Shown here: positions 46,109 through 54,649 of the stretch, in pieces
Layout of the letters: each line of letters opens with the position of its first letter
How positions within the stretch are numbered: position 1 is the first letter of the stretch
NCBI RefSeq assembly: GCF_002085925.2
Contig: NZ_CP053562.1
Location: 2,741,501 to 2,805,500, forward strand
Direction: 5' to 3'
DNA: 64,000 nucleotides
Source: Thioclava electrotropha
Lineage (GTDB): Bacteria; Pseudomonadota; Alphaproteobacteria; Rhodobacterales; Rhodobacteraceae
Program-made: the position numbers and the translations under genes
The notes under the pieces: generated by a model
Told to the model about the DNA's origin: nothing
Database searches by the model: none
Seen by the model: only the letters and a program-made list of their open reading frames with translations

Positions 46109-47308
46109 TCAGGCCTGGGTCATGTCGATCACATAGCGATAGCGCGCCTGCTTGTTCACCACCTTCTCGCAGGCTTCGCCGATCTGCTCGGGGGTGATCA
46201 TCTCATAGGTGGCCGCGACCCCGTGATGTGCGGCGAAGTCGATCACGCGCTGGGTTTCGGCAATGCCGCCGGTCATCGAGCCCGCGAGGCTCTGACGCCC
46301 GAAGCCCATCATCATCCCATGCGCCCCCTCGATCGGGAACAGCGCGCCGACATTGACCAACGTCTTGTCGAGCTTGAGCAGGTTCAGGAATTGCTGCATC
46401 GGATAGGCGACCGGAACGGTCGAGAGCATCAGGTCGAAGCTGCCCATCTGGCTCCGCATCGCGGCCTCGTCGGACCAGAGATAGGCCTCGGCGGCGCCGA
46501 AAGCCTTGGCATCGGCGATCTTGTCCTCGGAAGTCGTGAAGACGACGACCTCGGCCCCTTTCGCCGCCGCCAGCTTCACCGCGAGATGGCCCAAACCGCC
46601 CATGCCGATCACGCCGTAGCGCTGGCCGGGCTGCAGGTCCCAGTGATTGATTGGCGAGAAGGTGGTGATGCCCGCGCAAAGAAGTGGCGCGAACCCGGCC
46701 AGATCGACCCCCGGCGGAATGCGCAGCGCGAAGTCTTCCTTCACGACGATCTTCTTGGAATAGCCGCCATAGGTCACCCCGCCCGAAATCTTGTCCTCGG
46801 AATTATAGGTGAAGGTCGTGCCGTTGAGGCAGTTCTGCTCGCGGTCGGCAAGGCAATTGGCGCAGGTGCCGCAGCTGTCGACCATCGTGCCGACCCCGGC
46901 GATATCGCCCTCGCGGAACTTGGTGACTTCCGCGCCGATGCCGACGACCCGGCCGACCATCTCGTGACCGGGAACAAGCGGGAACTGCGGCATCCCCCAG
47001 TCGCCCTTGTAGGTGTGGATGTCCGAGTGGCAGATCGAGCTGTACATGATCTCGACCACGACATCCTTCGGGCCAGCCGCACGGCGCGGGATCGTATGGG
47101 GCGCGAAACTGCCATCCGTGTCGAAGGCCGCCCAAGCCTGCACCTCGGAGGCTTCGAGCGATGCGCCGGCCTCTTGCGCGGCCGCTTGCGTGGCGACGCT
47201 CGCCGCCAAGGGGGCCGCGGCCAGCGCGGCGCCGCTGCGCAGGAAATTACGGCGGCTTTCGCCATCGCGGGTCAGGGTTTGGAACGTGTCATTGCAGGAC
47301 TGGCACAT
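46109..47308 (-). CDS. Zinc-dependent alcohol dehydrogenase (CAD/YahK-like) with Tat signal
   Basis: Protein of 399 residues. Residues 19-45 are a twin-arginine signal (SRRNFLRSG, then a hydrophobic Ala/Leu stretch ending ATQAAAQ). The mature part is a medium-chain dehydrogenase: catalytic zinc region SICHSDIHTYKGDWG and PGHEMVGRV, structural zinc cysteines CGTCANCLADREQNC, and the nucleotide loop GVIGMGGLGHLAVKLAAA. Reduces or oxidises aldehydes/alcohols with NAD(P). Export is surprising because the cofactor is cytoplasmic. Divergent from a cupin gene with a shared CTCATGAG box. Confidence 0.87.
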   Translation of the reverse strand: MCQSCNDTFQTLTRDGESRRNFLRSGAALAAAPLAASVATQAAAQEAGASLEASEVQAWAAFDTDGSFAPHTIPRRAAGPKDVVVEIMYSSICHSDIHTYKGDWGMPQFPLVPGHEMVGRVVGIGAEVTKFREGDIAGVGTMVDSCGTCANCLADREQNCLNGTTFTYNSEDKISGGVTYGGYSKKIVVKEDFALRIPPGVDLAGFAPLLCAGITTFSPINHWDLQPGQRYGVIGMGGLGHLAVKLAAAKGAEVVVFTTSEDKIADAKAFGAAEAYLWSDEAAMRSQMGSFDLMLSTVPVAYPMQQFLNLLKLDKTLVNVGALFPIEGAHGMMMGFGRQSLAGSMTGGIAETQRVIDFAAHHGVAATYEMITPEQIGEACEKVVNKQARYRYVIDMTQA

Positions 47309-47421
47309 CTCGGGCCTCCTTTTTCGGGAACTGACGAAGAGCGCCGGAACAAGGGTGGCGCCTGCCTTTCAACATGCCGTGAAACGCGCCGCAGATAATC
47401 ACTGCTTTGTGCACAGCATCC

Positions 47422-47465
47422 ATGAATCCTGCTCATGAGGCTTTCCGGCTTTTGCGGCATTAACC
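47422..47465 (+). promoter_or_regulatory. Conserved CTCATGAG box, copy 1 (candidate LysR site)
   Basis: ATGAATCCTGCTCATGAGG is followed, at fixed distance, by GCGGCATTAACC ending at 47465. The same layout occurs at 50113 and, partly, at 49058. It contains the perfect 8-bp palindrome CTCATGAG. It lies between the divergent alcohol dehydrogenase and cupin genes. Confidence 0.55.
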
Positions 47466-47551
47466 CCGCGTCTGCGGTCCTTACCTCAATGAGAGCGAGG
47501 CCAGGGAGATCACGGCCTTGCCATTGTAACGCAATCCAAGGGAGACCCCTG

Positions 47552-48007
47552 ATGATCCGCACCTTCACGACGCTCGCCGTCCTTCTCGCCGCCCCCGCCG
47601 CCGTCGCGCAGTCGATGGAACTGACCCCGGCGGAGAGCCGCGCAGCCACGATCGGCAGCTCTGACACCTTCACCGGCACCGCCCTCGTCGCCCCCGTCTT
47701 CGGCCCCGACATGGGCGATGTGAGCGCGGGCGAAGTGACCTTCCTTCCCGGCGCGCGCTCGGCTTGGCACACCCATCCGGCGGGGCAGAAACTCGTCGTG
47801 ACGGCAGGCTCCGGCTGGGTACAGGAACGCGGCCAGCCCAAACAGCTGATGCAGGCAGGCGACGTCATCTGGTGCCCGCCCGGTATCGAGCATTGGCATG
47901 GCGCGACCGACAAGACCCACGTGACACATTTCGCGATCCAGCAGGTGGTGGATGGCTCCGCCGTGACCTGGGGCGAGAAAGTGAGCGACGCGGAATTTCT
48001 GGAGTGA
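47552..48007 (+). CDS. Secreted cupin-domain protein
   Basis: Protein of 151 residues with a signal peptide (LAVLLAAPAAVAQ) and a cupin_2 barrel. The first metal motif is [22 protein letters not shown] (His-x-His), and the second is AGDVIWCPPGIEHWHG. The start at ATG 47552 has AAGGGAG upstream. The protein at 51661 is a cytoplasmic relative lacking the signal. Substrate unknown; possibly metal-dependent isomerase or dioxygenase. Confidence 0.86.
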   Translation: MIRTFTTLAVLLAAPAAVAQSMELTPAESRAATIGSSDTFTGTALVAPVFGPDMGDVSAGEVTFLPGARSAWHTHPAGQKLVVTAGSGWVQERGQPKQLMQAGDVIWCPPGIEHWHGATDKTHVTHFAIQQVVDGSAVTWGEKVSDAEFLE

Positions 48008-48082
48008 CGCCGCCTGATCCACGGCTGAATAATCCGTGGACGTCATGAACCACGCGCATATATCGTGAGGGAGACCCGCCCG

Positions 48083-49012
48083 ATGGCGACACCAACATTC
48101 AGCGAGGCCTCCCTCATGCTGCGCGAGAATATCAACGATCTGATCGCCTTGGCCGCCGTCGCCGAAGAGCGCAGCTTCACCAAGGCCGCGGCGCGGCTCA
48201 ACGTCTCGCAATCCGCGCTGAGCCACACGATCAAGGCGCTGGAGCAACGGCTGGGGCTGCGGTTGCTGACGCGCACCACGCGATCCGTTGCGCCGACGCT
48301 CGAGGGCGAGGATCTTCTGGCCACGCTCAACCCCTGCTTCGAGATGATCGAGGCGCGGCTGCGCGCACTCGATGACGCGCAGGACCAGCCCACGGGCACG
48401 GTGCGCATCGTCTCCACCGATTACGCGATCGAAACGGTGCTTTGGCCGAAGCTCTCGCCGCTGCTCAAGCAATACCCCTCGATCAATGTCGAGCTGGTGA
48501 TGGATTACGGCTTCACCGATCTGGCCTCGGCGCAATGCGATGCCGGGGTGCGCTATGGCGACAGCGTGAGCGAGGGGATGATCGCCACAAGGATCGGCCC
48601 GGACGAACGGATGCTCTGTGTTGGCGCGCCGTCCTATTTCGAAGCGGCGGGCGTGCCGCAGACCCCGCATGATCTGAGCGAGCATAACTGCATCAACCTG
48701 CGGCTGGCGACGCATGGCGCACTCTATGCCTGGGAATTCGAGGATGCCGAGGGCCACGAAATCCGGGTGAAGGTCTCCGGTCAGGCCTGCTTCAACACGA
48801 TTGGCCTCGTCCAGCACGCAGCGCTTGACGGGCACGGGCTGGCGCTGGTGCCGGATCGGCTCGCCGCCCCGCATCTGGAACGCGGCGCGCTGCAATCCTG
48901 TCTCGAGGAATATTGCCCCTATTTCCCGGGATTTTACCTCTATTACCCCAGCCGTCAGCGCCCCTCCTCGGCTTTCGGGGCGGTACTGGAAGCCCTGCGC
49001 GAGCGCAGCTGA
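48083..49012 (+). CDS. LysR-type transcriptional regulator
   Basis: Protein of 309 residues. The N-terminal winged helix is INDLIALAAVAEERSFTKAAARLNVSQSALSHTIKALEQRLGLRLLTRTTRSVAPT, followed by a linker helix and a periplasmic-binding-protein-like effector domain (GTVRIVSTDYAIETVLWPKL, CDAGVRYGDSVSEGMIATRIGPDERMLCVGAPSYF). ATG 48083 has GAGGGA upstream; GTG 48065 is an alternative. It is embedded in a redox gene cluster and is the obvious candidate to bind the CTCATGAG boxes. Confidence 0.92.
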   Translation: MATPTFSEASLMLRENINDLIALAAVAEERSFTKAAARLNVSQSALSHTIKALEQRLGLRLLTRTTRSVAPTLEGEDLLATLNPCFEMIEARLRALDDAQDQPTGTVRIVSTDYAIETVLWPKLSPLLKQYPSINVELVMDYGFTDLASAQCDAGVRYGDSVSEGMIATRIGPDERMLCVGAPSYFEAAGVPQTPHDLSEHNCINLRLATHGALYAWEFEDAEGHEIRVKVSGQACFNTIGLVQHAALDGHGLALVPDRLAAPHLERGALQSCLEEYCPYFPGFYLYYPSRQRPSSAFGAVLEALRERS

Positions 49013-49057
49013 TCGGGTTCCACATTATCACGCTCGATTGAATGAACGTGCGCATTC

Positions 49058-49101
49058 ATGGCCTTCGCTCATGAGTGCTATAAAAATTCCGCCGATTATC
49101 C
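49058..49101 (+). promoter_or_regulatory. Conserved CTCATGAG box, copy 2 (candidate LysR site)
   Basis: ATGGCCTTCGCTCATGAG with ATTATCC 26 bp after the palindrome end, aligned base for base in spacing with copies 1 and 3, though the intervening sequence is more diverged. It lies 95 bp upstream of the aldo/keto reductase start. Confidence 0.45.
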
Positions 49102-49195
49102 TCTGGCCCAGCGCGCCCTAGATTGCAGGACATGAACCGAAGCCGTGCTCTTGAAAAATGAGGGGCGCGGCGCACTCCAATGCAAGGAGCCAGAC

Positions 49196-50059
49196 ATGAT
49201 CCTGAACGAAACCCTTACCCTCCCCAATGGCGTCGAGATCCCGAAACTGGGCCTTGGCACCTGGATGATCGACGATGACAAGGTAGCCGATGCGGTGAAG
49301 GCCGCTGTCGAGATGGGCTATCGCCATATCGACACCGCGCAGGCCTACGGAAACGAGCGCGGCGTCGGCGAAGGCATCCGCAATTGCGGTGTTCCGCGCG
49401 ACGAGATCTTCGTGACCACCAAGCTCGACGCGGGCATCAAGAACTATGCTGACGCGAAAGCCGCCATCGACGGCTCGCTCGAGACGCTCGGGCTCGACAA
49501 GATCGACCTGATGATCATCCACAGCCCGAAGCCCTGGACTGAGTTCCACGGCGACGATGGCTACTTCGAGGGCAACCTCGAGGCGTGGCGCGCGCTGGAA
49601 GAAGCCTATGAGGCGGGCAAGCTGCGCGCGATCGGCGTGTCGAACTTCGAGAAGGCGGATCTCGACAACCTGCTCGACAATGCGAAGGTCAAGCCGATGA
49701 TCGACCAGATCCTCGCGCACGTGTCGAACACGCCCTTCGAGCTGATCGACTATATCCAGAGCAACGGCATGGTCGCCGAGGCCTATTCGCCGATCGGTCA
49801 CGGCCAGATCCTCGACAATGCCGAGATCAAGGCGATGGCCGAGAAATACGGCGTCAGCGTCCCGCAGCTCTCGATCCGCTACGTGCTGCAACTGGGCATG
49901 GTGGCCCTTCCGAAGACCGCCAACCCCGATCACATGCGCTCCAATGCGGGGCTCGATTTCGAGATTTCCGACGCCGATATGGAGGCGCTGAAATCGGTCG
50001 AAGAGATCAAGGATTACGGCGAAGCGAGCATGTTCCCCGTCTATGGCGGGCAGCTTTAA
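49196..50059 (+). CDS. Aldo/keto reductase
   Basis: NADPH-dependent TIM-barrel oxidoreductase of 287 residues. The catalytic tetrad is visible: Asp and Tyr in HIDTAQAYGNE, Lys in VTTKLDAGI, and His in MIIHSPKPW. The cofactor end includes VALPKTANPDHMRSNAGLDFEISDADMEAL. Resembles 2,5-diketo-gluconate or methylglyoxal reductases. ATG 49196 has GCAAGGAG upstream. Member of the redox cluster near the LysR gene. Confidence 0.92.
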   Translation: MILNETLTLPNGVEIPKLGLGTWMIDDDKVADAVKAAVEMGYRHIDTAQAYGNERGVGEGIRNCGVPRDEIFVTTKLDAGIKNYADAKAAIDGSLETLGLDKIDLMIIHSPKPWTEFHGDDGYFEGNLEAWRALEEAYEAGKLRAIGVSNFEKADLDNLLDNAKVKPMIDQILAHVSNTPFELIDYIQSNGMVAEAYSPIGHGQILDNAEIKAMAEKYGVSVPQLSIRYVLQLGMVALPKTANPDHMRSNAGLDFEISDADMEALKSVEEIKDYGEASMFPVYGGQL

Positions 50060-50112
50060 GCCAGACCATCGCACCGCCGGGCCTGTCCCGGCGGTGCCTC
50101 TCAGGCCTTTCG

Positions 50113-50156
50113 ATGAATCTCGCTCATGAGTGACTTGGCTTGATGCGGCATTAACC
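50113..50156 (+). promoter_or_regulatory. Conserved CTCATGAG box, copy 3 (candidate LysR site)
   Basis: ATGAATCTCGCTCATGAG, then GGCTTGATGCGGCATTAACC with the same spacing as copy 1, which it matches closely across 44 bp. It lies 57 bp upstream of the CMD-domain gene. Confidence 0.55.
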
Positions 50157-50212
50157 TGAACGCCGCCTCCCCCATCTCTGAAGGACAAGATCAACCCGAC
50201 AGGAGAGATGAT

Positions 50213-50974
50213 ATGAAAACCCGTTTTGCAGCTTCCGCCTTTGCTCTGATCGCGTCCTCGGCCTCCGGCGAGGCGCTCGATCGCACCATCCCCGACGCCG
50301 TTGGCCGCGCGGCCCCCGCCCTCGAGGCCTATTCCACCAATGACCTTCTCGGCTCGGTCTGGACCGGCGAACAGCTGTCCATGCGGGACCGCTCGCTCGT
50401 GACCTTCGCGGCGCTGATGACCCGCCACGAGACCGGAAACCTCCAGCGTTTCGTCGAACTCGCGCTCGATAGCGGTGTGACGCCGGCCGAACTGTCGGAA
50501 ACCGTCACCCATCTCGCCTTCTACACCGGCTGGGGCAATGCGACCGCCGCGGCCGAGGCGATGGCCCCGGTCTACGAGGCGCGCGGGATCGCCGCGGACA
50601 GCCTTCCCGGCGCAGAGGTCGACCTGCTGGCGCTCGATGAGGAGGCCGAGGAATCGCGCGAGAGTTTCGTGCGCGGCACCTATGGCGATGTCTCGATGGG
50701 CGTGGTCGACAATACGCGCGAGCTTCTGTTCCGCGACCTCTGGCTGCGTCCCGATCTCGCGCCGCGCGACCGCTCGATGGTCACCGTCGCAGCCCTGATC
50801 GCGGCAGGCCAGCCCGAGCAGATGACCTTCCACCTCAACCGCGCGATGGATAACGGGCTGACGCAGGAGGAAGCGGGCGCGATGCTCTCGCATCTGGCCT
50901 TCTACGCGGGCTGGCCCAAGGTCTTCTCGGCGCTGCCGGTGGCCAAGGACGTCTTCGAAAACCGCGCCGAATAA
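50213..50974 (+). CDS. Tandem carboxymuconolactone decarboxylase (CMD) domain protein
   Basis: Protein of 253 residues with a short hydrophobic leader, then two CMD/AhpD-like all-helical domains in tandem: LSMRDRSLVTFAALMTRHETGNLQRFVELALDSGVTPAELSETVTHLAFYTGWGNA and APRDRSMVTVAALIAAGQPEQMTFHLNRAMDNGLTQEEAGAMLSHLAFYAGWPKV. No CxxC redox motif of AhpD is present, which argues against peroxidase activity; a decarboxylase or isomerase-like role is possible. It begins the unit that contains the next genes, 11 bp from the following start. Confidence 0.87.
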   Translation: MKTRFAASAFALIASSASGEALDRTIPDAVGRAAPALEAYSTNDLLGSVWTGEQLSMRDRSLVTFAALMTRHETGNLQRFVELALDSGVTPAELSETVTHLAFYTGWGNATAAAEAMAPVYEARGIAADSLPGAEVDLLALDEEAEESRESFVRGTYGDVSMGVVDNTRELLFRDLWLRPDLAPRDRSMVTVAALIAAGQPEQMTFHLNRAMDNGLTQEEAGAMLSHLAFYAGWPKVFSALPVAKDVFENRAE

Positions 50975-50985
50975 AGGACCCTGCC

Positions 50986-51624
50986 ATGAAGATCGCCATT
51001 CTCGGATCGGGACTGATGGGCGCGAAGCTCGGACGGATCTGGGCGCAATGCGGCCACGAGCTGCGCTTCGCCTATTCGCGCAGTCCGGCCAAGCTGGACC
51101 GGCTCGCCGCCGAGACCGGCGGGTGCGCGACGAGCGTCTCCGAGGCGGTCGCGGGTGCAGATGCGATCCTGCTCGCCGTGCATTGGAGCCGGATCGAAGA
51201 TGTGCTGGCTCAGGCCGGCGACATGGCGGGTCAGGTGGTGCTCAACTGCTGCGTCCCGCTCGATACGAGCAATAGCGATCTCGTGCTCGGCCCCAAGACC
51301 TCCGGGGCCGAGCAACTCGCTACGATGCGCCCGCAAGCGCGCTGGGTGGCCACATTCAACACCTCTCCCTCCGAGAGCTTCGCCCCGGTCTTCGCGCGCA
51401 AGGGACAGGCCGACCCGCCGCAGCTTCTGATCTACGGCGATGACGACGGCGCGAAATCCATCGCGCGCGGGCTGATCGAAGATATCGGCTTTACGCCGGT
51501 TGATGCGGGCGGGCTGCGCACCGGGCGCTTCGTCGAACCCTTTGCAATGGTCACCGCCGAGCTAGCCTATGGGCAACCCGGCGGTCCCGCCCTGACCTAT
51601 CGTTTCGAAAAACTGCGCGGCTAA
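50986..51624 (+). CDS. NADPH-dependent F420 reductase-like dinucleotide-binding protein
   Basis: Rossmann-fold protein of 212 residues: MKIAILGSGLMGAKLGRIWAQCGHELRFAYSRSPAKL is the nucleotide-binding start with an NADP-type RSPAK loop, and ADAILLAVHWSRIEDVL follows. Similar to FNO/NADP-oxidoreductase coenzyme F420-dependent proteins, but related members in non-F420 bacteria act on unknown substrates. Directly follows the CMD gene and precedes a cupin by 36 bp. Confidence 0.82.
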   Translation: MKIAILGSGLMGAKLGRIWAQCGHELRFAYSRSPAKLDRLAAETGGCATSVSEAVAGADAILLAVHWSRIEDVLAQAGDMAGQVVLNCCVPLDTSNSDLVLGPKTSGAEQLATMRPQARWVATFNTSPSESFAPVFARKGQADPPQLLIYGDDDGAKSIARGLIEDIGFTPVDAGGLRTGRFVEPFAMVTAELAYGQPGGPALTYRFEKLRG

Positions 51625-51660
51625 GCCCGCGCTCCCCTACCCCAAGAAAGGAGTTTTCCC

Positions 51661-52056
51661 ATGAAAATCATTCGCTCCGGCACCAACGCCTCGATGCAGG
51701 GCCCCGAAGACTGGTTCACCGGCACCGTCCGCGTCGATCCGCTGTTTCAGGCCGAAGAGCCCGGCCGCACCTCGGGCAGCCATGTCACCTTCGAGCCCGG
51801 CGCGCGCACCGCATGGCACACCCACCCGGCGGGTCAGACCCTGATCGTCACCTTCGGGCGCGGCCGCGTCCAGCGCGAAGGCGGCCCCGTCGAAGAGATC
51901 AGCCAGGGCGACGTCGTGTGGTTCCCGGCAGGCGAAAAGCACTGGCACGGCGCCTCTTCCGAGACCGCGATGAGCCATATCGCGGTGCAGGAAAGCATCG
52001 ACGGCTCGCCGGTCACCTGGCTCGAGAAAGTCGCCGACGAAGACTATAACGGCTGA
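51661..52056 (+). CDS. Cytoplasmic cupin-domain protein
   Basis: Protein of 131 residues, a single cupin_2 domain with [22 protein letters not shown] (metal His-x-His) and [15 protein letters not shown] (second motif). The sequence around these motifs is very similar to the cupin at 47552, suggesting duplication with one copy exported and one kept inside. AAAGGAG precedes ATG 51661. Confidence 0.88.
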   Translation: MKIIRSGTNASMQGPEDWFTGTVRVDPLFQAEEPGRTSGSHVTFEPGARTAWHTHPAGQTLIVTFGRGRVQREGGPVEEISQGDVVWFPAGEKHWHGASSETAMSHIAVQESIDGSPVTWLEKVADEDYNG

Positions 52057-52131
52057 CCTTGAGGGCCGGGCCCGCGCGGCTCGGCCTTCTCTTTCTTCTT
52101 CCCAAGATTTTTCAAAGCACGAGGCCCCGCA

Positions 52132-52812
52132 ATGCCCCGGCCACATATCACTTGCCATATGATCACCACGCTCGACGGACGATTGAAGACCGAAGGGTGG
52201 CCCTATTCCGAAGACGAATTGCTGACGATCTACGATGCGGTCGGCACCCGTTTGGAGGGGCAAGGCTGGATCATCGGGCGCGCCTCGCTCGAAGGCTGGG
52301 TGCCGCATGTCGAGCCGATGCTCGACCCCGCGCCCACCGCACGGCCCGATCGACTGGCGGATCTGGCGAGACGCACTCTCGGCGTCGTGTTCGACCGCAA
52401 GGGGCGGCTCTTGCCGGATACGGACGAACTCGAAGGCGACCATCTGGCGATCGTGCTCTCCGAGCGCGTCGCGCAGGCGCATGTCGAGCGGCTGATCGAT
52501 CGCGGCATCTCGGTCGTGTTCGGCGGTCCCGACGGGGACGACATCGAGGGCGCGCTGACCCGCATCGCCGAGGGGTTCGCGATCGACCGGCTGTTGCTTG
52601 AAGGCGGCGGCACCTTGAACGGCACCTTCCTCGCCAAGGGGCTGATCGACGCGACCAGCACCCTGATCCTGCCGGTGATCGACGGCAATAGCGGCGCGCC
52701 TGCGATCTACGAACAAGGCACTGGCCCCGTGCAATCTCTGGAGCTGGTGCAGACCGAGACGCTGGAGCACGGTGTCGTCTGGCTCCGCCACCGCGTGAGC
52801 AGGGAAAGCTGA
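52132..52812 (+). CDS. RibD C-terminal/dihydrofolate reductase family protein
   Basis: Protein of 226 residues of the RibD_C superfamily. Starts PHITCHMITTLDGRLKTEGWP, with VFGGPDGDDIEGALTRIAEGFAIDRLLLEGGGTLNGTFLAKGLIDATSTLILPVIDG as the family core that binds NADPH. Likely a pyrimidine- or pteridine-like reductase of unknown substrate; not a true DHFR and not a full RibD. Last gene of the redox cluster. Confidence 0.86.
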   Translation: MPRPHITCHMITTLDGRLKTEGWPYSEDELLTIYDAVGTRLEGQGWIIGRASLEGWVPHVEPMLDPAPTARPDRLADLARRTLGVVFDRKGRLLPDTDELEGDHLAIVLSERVAQAHVERLIDRGISVVFGGPDGDDIEGALTRIAEGFAIDRLLLEGGGTLNGTFLAKGLIDATSTLILPVIDGNSGAPAIYEQGTGPVQSLELVQTETLEHGVVWLRHRVSRES

Positions 52813-52829
52813 GACAGGCTTGCCCCAAA

Positions 52830-52858
52830 GCCCCGCGCGCCATCGTGGCGCTCGGGGC
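52830..52858. terminator. GC-rich hairpin after the RibD-like gene
   Basis: GCCCCGCGCGCC (52830-52841) pairs with GGCGCTCGGGGC (52847-52858), 11 of 12 positions matching, 17 bp after the stop. No U-run follows, so termination is plausible but unproven. Confidence 0.45.
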
Positions 52859-53020
52859 GGCGCAACGCTCAGCGAAGCATGGCGCAACGGTGCCTCCTCG
52901 CCTCGAGCGATTTTTCCTTCAACTTCCGCGAAAGACAAACTGCGTCGGGCCTACCCCCCCTCGCCTTTTTCCTAAAGTTGTCGGAAGACATAAGGGACTA
53001 TGTCAAAATTCTTGCTACTG

Positions 53021-53034
53021 ACTGACCGGTCAGT
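53021..53034. promoter_or_regulatory. TetR-type operator palindrome
   Basis: ACTGACCGGTCAGT is a perfect 14-bp palindrome ending 12 bp before the tetR start. Short GC-centred palindromes overlapping their own promoter are typical operators of TetR repressors, so this is the likely autoregulatory site for the efflux operon. Confidence 0.65.
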
Positions 53035-53046
53035 TATTTTCTCCCC

Positions 53047-53703
53047 ATGACAGATCCCGACTCGCCCGAACCCAAATTTCGACGTCGCGCAGAGGCGCGG
53101 CCTGACGAGGTGCTCGACGCGGCGCTCTCACTCTTCGATGAAAAAGGCTATGCCCATACATCGGTGGCGCAGATCGCCAAGACGGCGGGTCTCTCGAAGG
53201 GGGCCGTCTATCTCTATTTCCCGTCGAAGCAGGCGATCCTCGAAGGCTTGGTGCGCAGGGCCGTTTCCCCGATCGCCACACGGGCGCAAGCGCTTGTCGA
53301 TCTGACGTCCGACGACGCGCGCGCCACGCTGCGCGCGCTGTTCTCGCTCATCGCGACCTCGCTGGGGGATCCGAAAGTTCTGGCGGTCCCGAAGGTCGTG
53401 ATCCGCGAGGCTGTCGTCGCCCCCGAGATCGCCGCGATGTATCGGCGCGAGGTGTTCGACCACGTCCTGCCCGCGGCGACCGAAATCATCCGACAGGGCA
53501 TCGCCTCGGGCCAACTGCGCCCGGTCGATCCCGAACTGACCCTGCGCTCGATCATCGGCCCGATCGTCGTCCATCTCCTGCTTGCGGAGATCTTCGACGT
53601 TGTGCCGGAGGACGGGCTGTCGCTCGATCGGCTGATCGAGAACCACCTCGACATTCTATTCCACGGCGTTTTCCTGTCACCGGAGGGTTCGACCGATGCT
53701 TGA
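53047..53703 (+). CDS. TetR/AcrR family repressor
   Basis: Protein of 218 residues. The N-terminal HTH is ARPDEVLDAALSLFDEKGYAHTSVAQIAKTAGLSKGAVYLYFPSKQAILEGLV; the C-terminal half is a variable ligand domain with a TetR_C-type end (LTLRSIIGPIVVHLLLAEIFDV). It is the first gene of an operon with a HlyD-like adaptor and an ABC exporter, overlapping the next gene by 8 nt. Layout resembles the E. coli cecR-ybhGFSR set. Probably represses the operon until a toxic compound is bound. Confidence 0.92.
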   Translation: MTDPDSPEPKFRRRAEARPDEVLDAALSLFDEKGYAHTSVAQIAKTAGLSKGAVYLYFPSKQAILEGLVRRAVSPIATRAQALVDLTSDDARATLRALFSLIATSLGDPKVLAVPKVVIREAVVAPEIAAMYRREVFDHVLPAATEIIRQGIASGQLRPVDPELTLRSIIGPIVVHLLLAEIFDVVPEDGLSLDRLIENHLDILFHGVFLSPEGSTDA

Positions 53704-54649
53704 TACCATTGTTGCGTGGATCAGCGCCCTGCTCACCGCGATCATTCCCGGCTACGGGGACGCCCCGGTGCCGCATTACTCGGGCTATGTGGAGGGCGAA
53801 TACGTCTATGTCGCCCCCTCGGTCACCGGACGCATCAAGACGCTGGCGGCGATCGAAGGCGACAGCGTGAAGGCCGATCAGTTCCTGTTCGATATGGATT
53901 CGACGAAGCAGCAGGCTGCGGTCCGCGCCGCCGAGGCCAAGATCGGGACCGCGAGTGCCAATCTGAACAACCTCGAAACCGGCTCGCGCGACCCCGAGAT
54001 CGAGGTGATCAAGGCCTCGCTGGAGCAAGCCATCGCGCATCGCAATCTCGCGGAATCCGCGCTGAAACGCACCGAGGACCTGTTCGCCCGCGAGATCGTC
54101 GCGCAGGCCAAGGTGGATGTCGACCGCGCCGCACTCGAAGAGGCCGAGGCGCAGGTGGCCCAGCTCAAGGCGCAGCTCGAAGTGGCGGCCCTGCCCGCGC
54201 GCAGTGCGCAGGTTCTCGCAGCCCAGAAAACGCTCGAGGCGGCACAGGCCGATGCCGATCTCGCCCGGTCGCAGCTCGATGACATGACGGTCACCGCGCC
54301 CGTGGCCGGTCGGATCGAGACGGTCTATTACAAGGCCGGGGAAGTGGCCGCCGCCGGGTCGCCCGTGCTGTCGATCCTGCCGCCAAACGCGCTCAAGGTC
54401 CTCTTCTTCCTGCCCGAGGCCGAGCGCGCGGATTTCGCCATTGGCGATCAGCTGGAGATGGAATGCGACGGCTGCGATCCGAGCATCAAGGTGACGATCA
54501 GCAAGATGGCCTCCGAGCCGCAATACACACCCCCGATCATCTATTCGCGCGAAGAACGCTCGCGGCTCGTGTTCCGAGCCGAAGCGCGCATCCCGGCGGG
54601 CGCGTCGCTCCTGCCGGGCCAGCCGGTCAGCCTGAGGCGGCTGCAATGA
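53696..54649 (+). CDS. HlyD/YbhG-type periplasmic adaptor protein
   Basis: Membrane-fusion protein of 317 residues. An N-terminal hydrophobic anchor, then a lipoyl/beta half (YVYVAPSVTGRIKTLAAIEGDSVKADQFLFDMD), a long alpha-helical hairpin rich in Ala/Glu/Gln (about 75-190), the second lipoyl half (MTVTAPVAGRIETVYYKAGEVAAAGSPVLSILPP), and a beta-barrel domain. Connects the inner-membrane ABC exporter to the outer membrane. Overlaps both neighbours by a few bases. Confidence 0.9.
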   Translation: MLDTIVAWISALLTAIIPGYGDAPVPHYSGYVEGEYVYVAPSVTGRIKTLAAIEGDSVKADQFLFDMDSTKQQAAVRAAEAKIGTASANLNNLETGSRDPEIEVIKASLEQAIAHRNLAESALKRTEDLFAREIVAQAKVDVDRAALEEAEAQVAQLKAQLEVAALPARSAQVLAAQKTLEAAQADADLARSQLDDMTVTAPVAGRIETVYYKAGEVAAAGSPVLSILPPNALKVLFFLPEAERADFAIGDQLEMECDGCDPSIKVTISKMASEPQYTPPIIYSREERSRLVFRAEARIPAGASLLPGQPVSLRRLQ

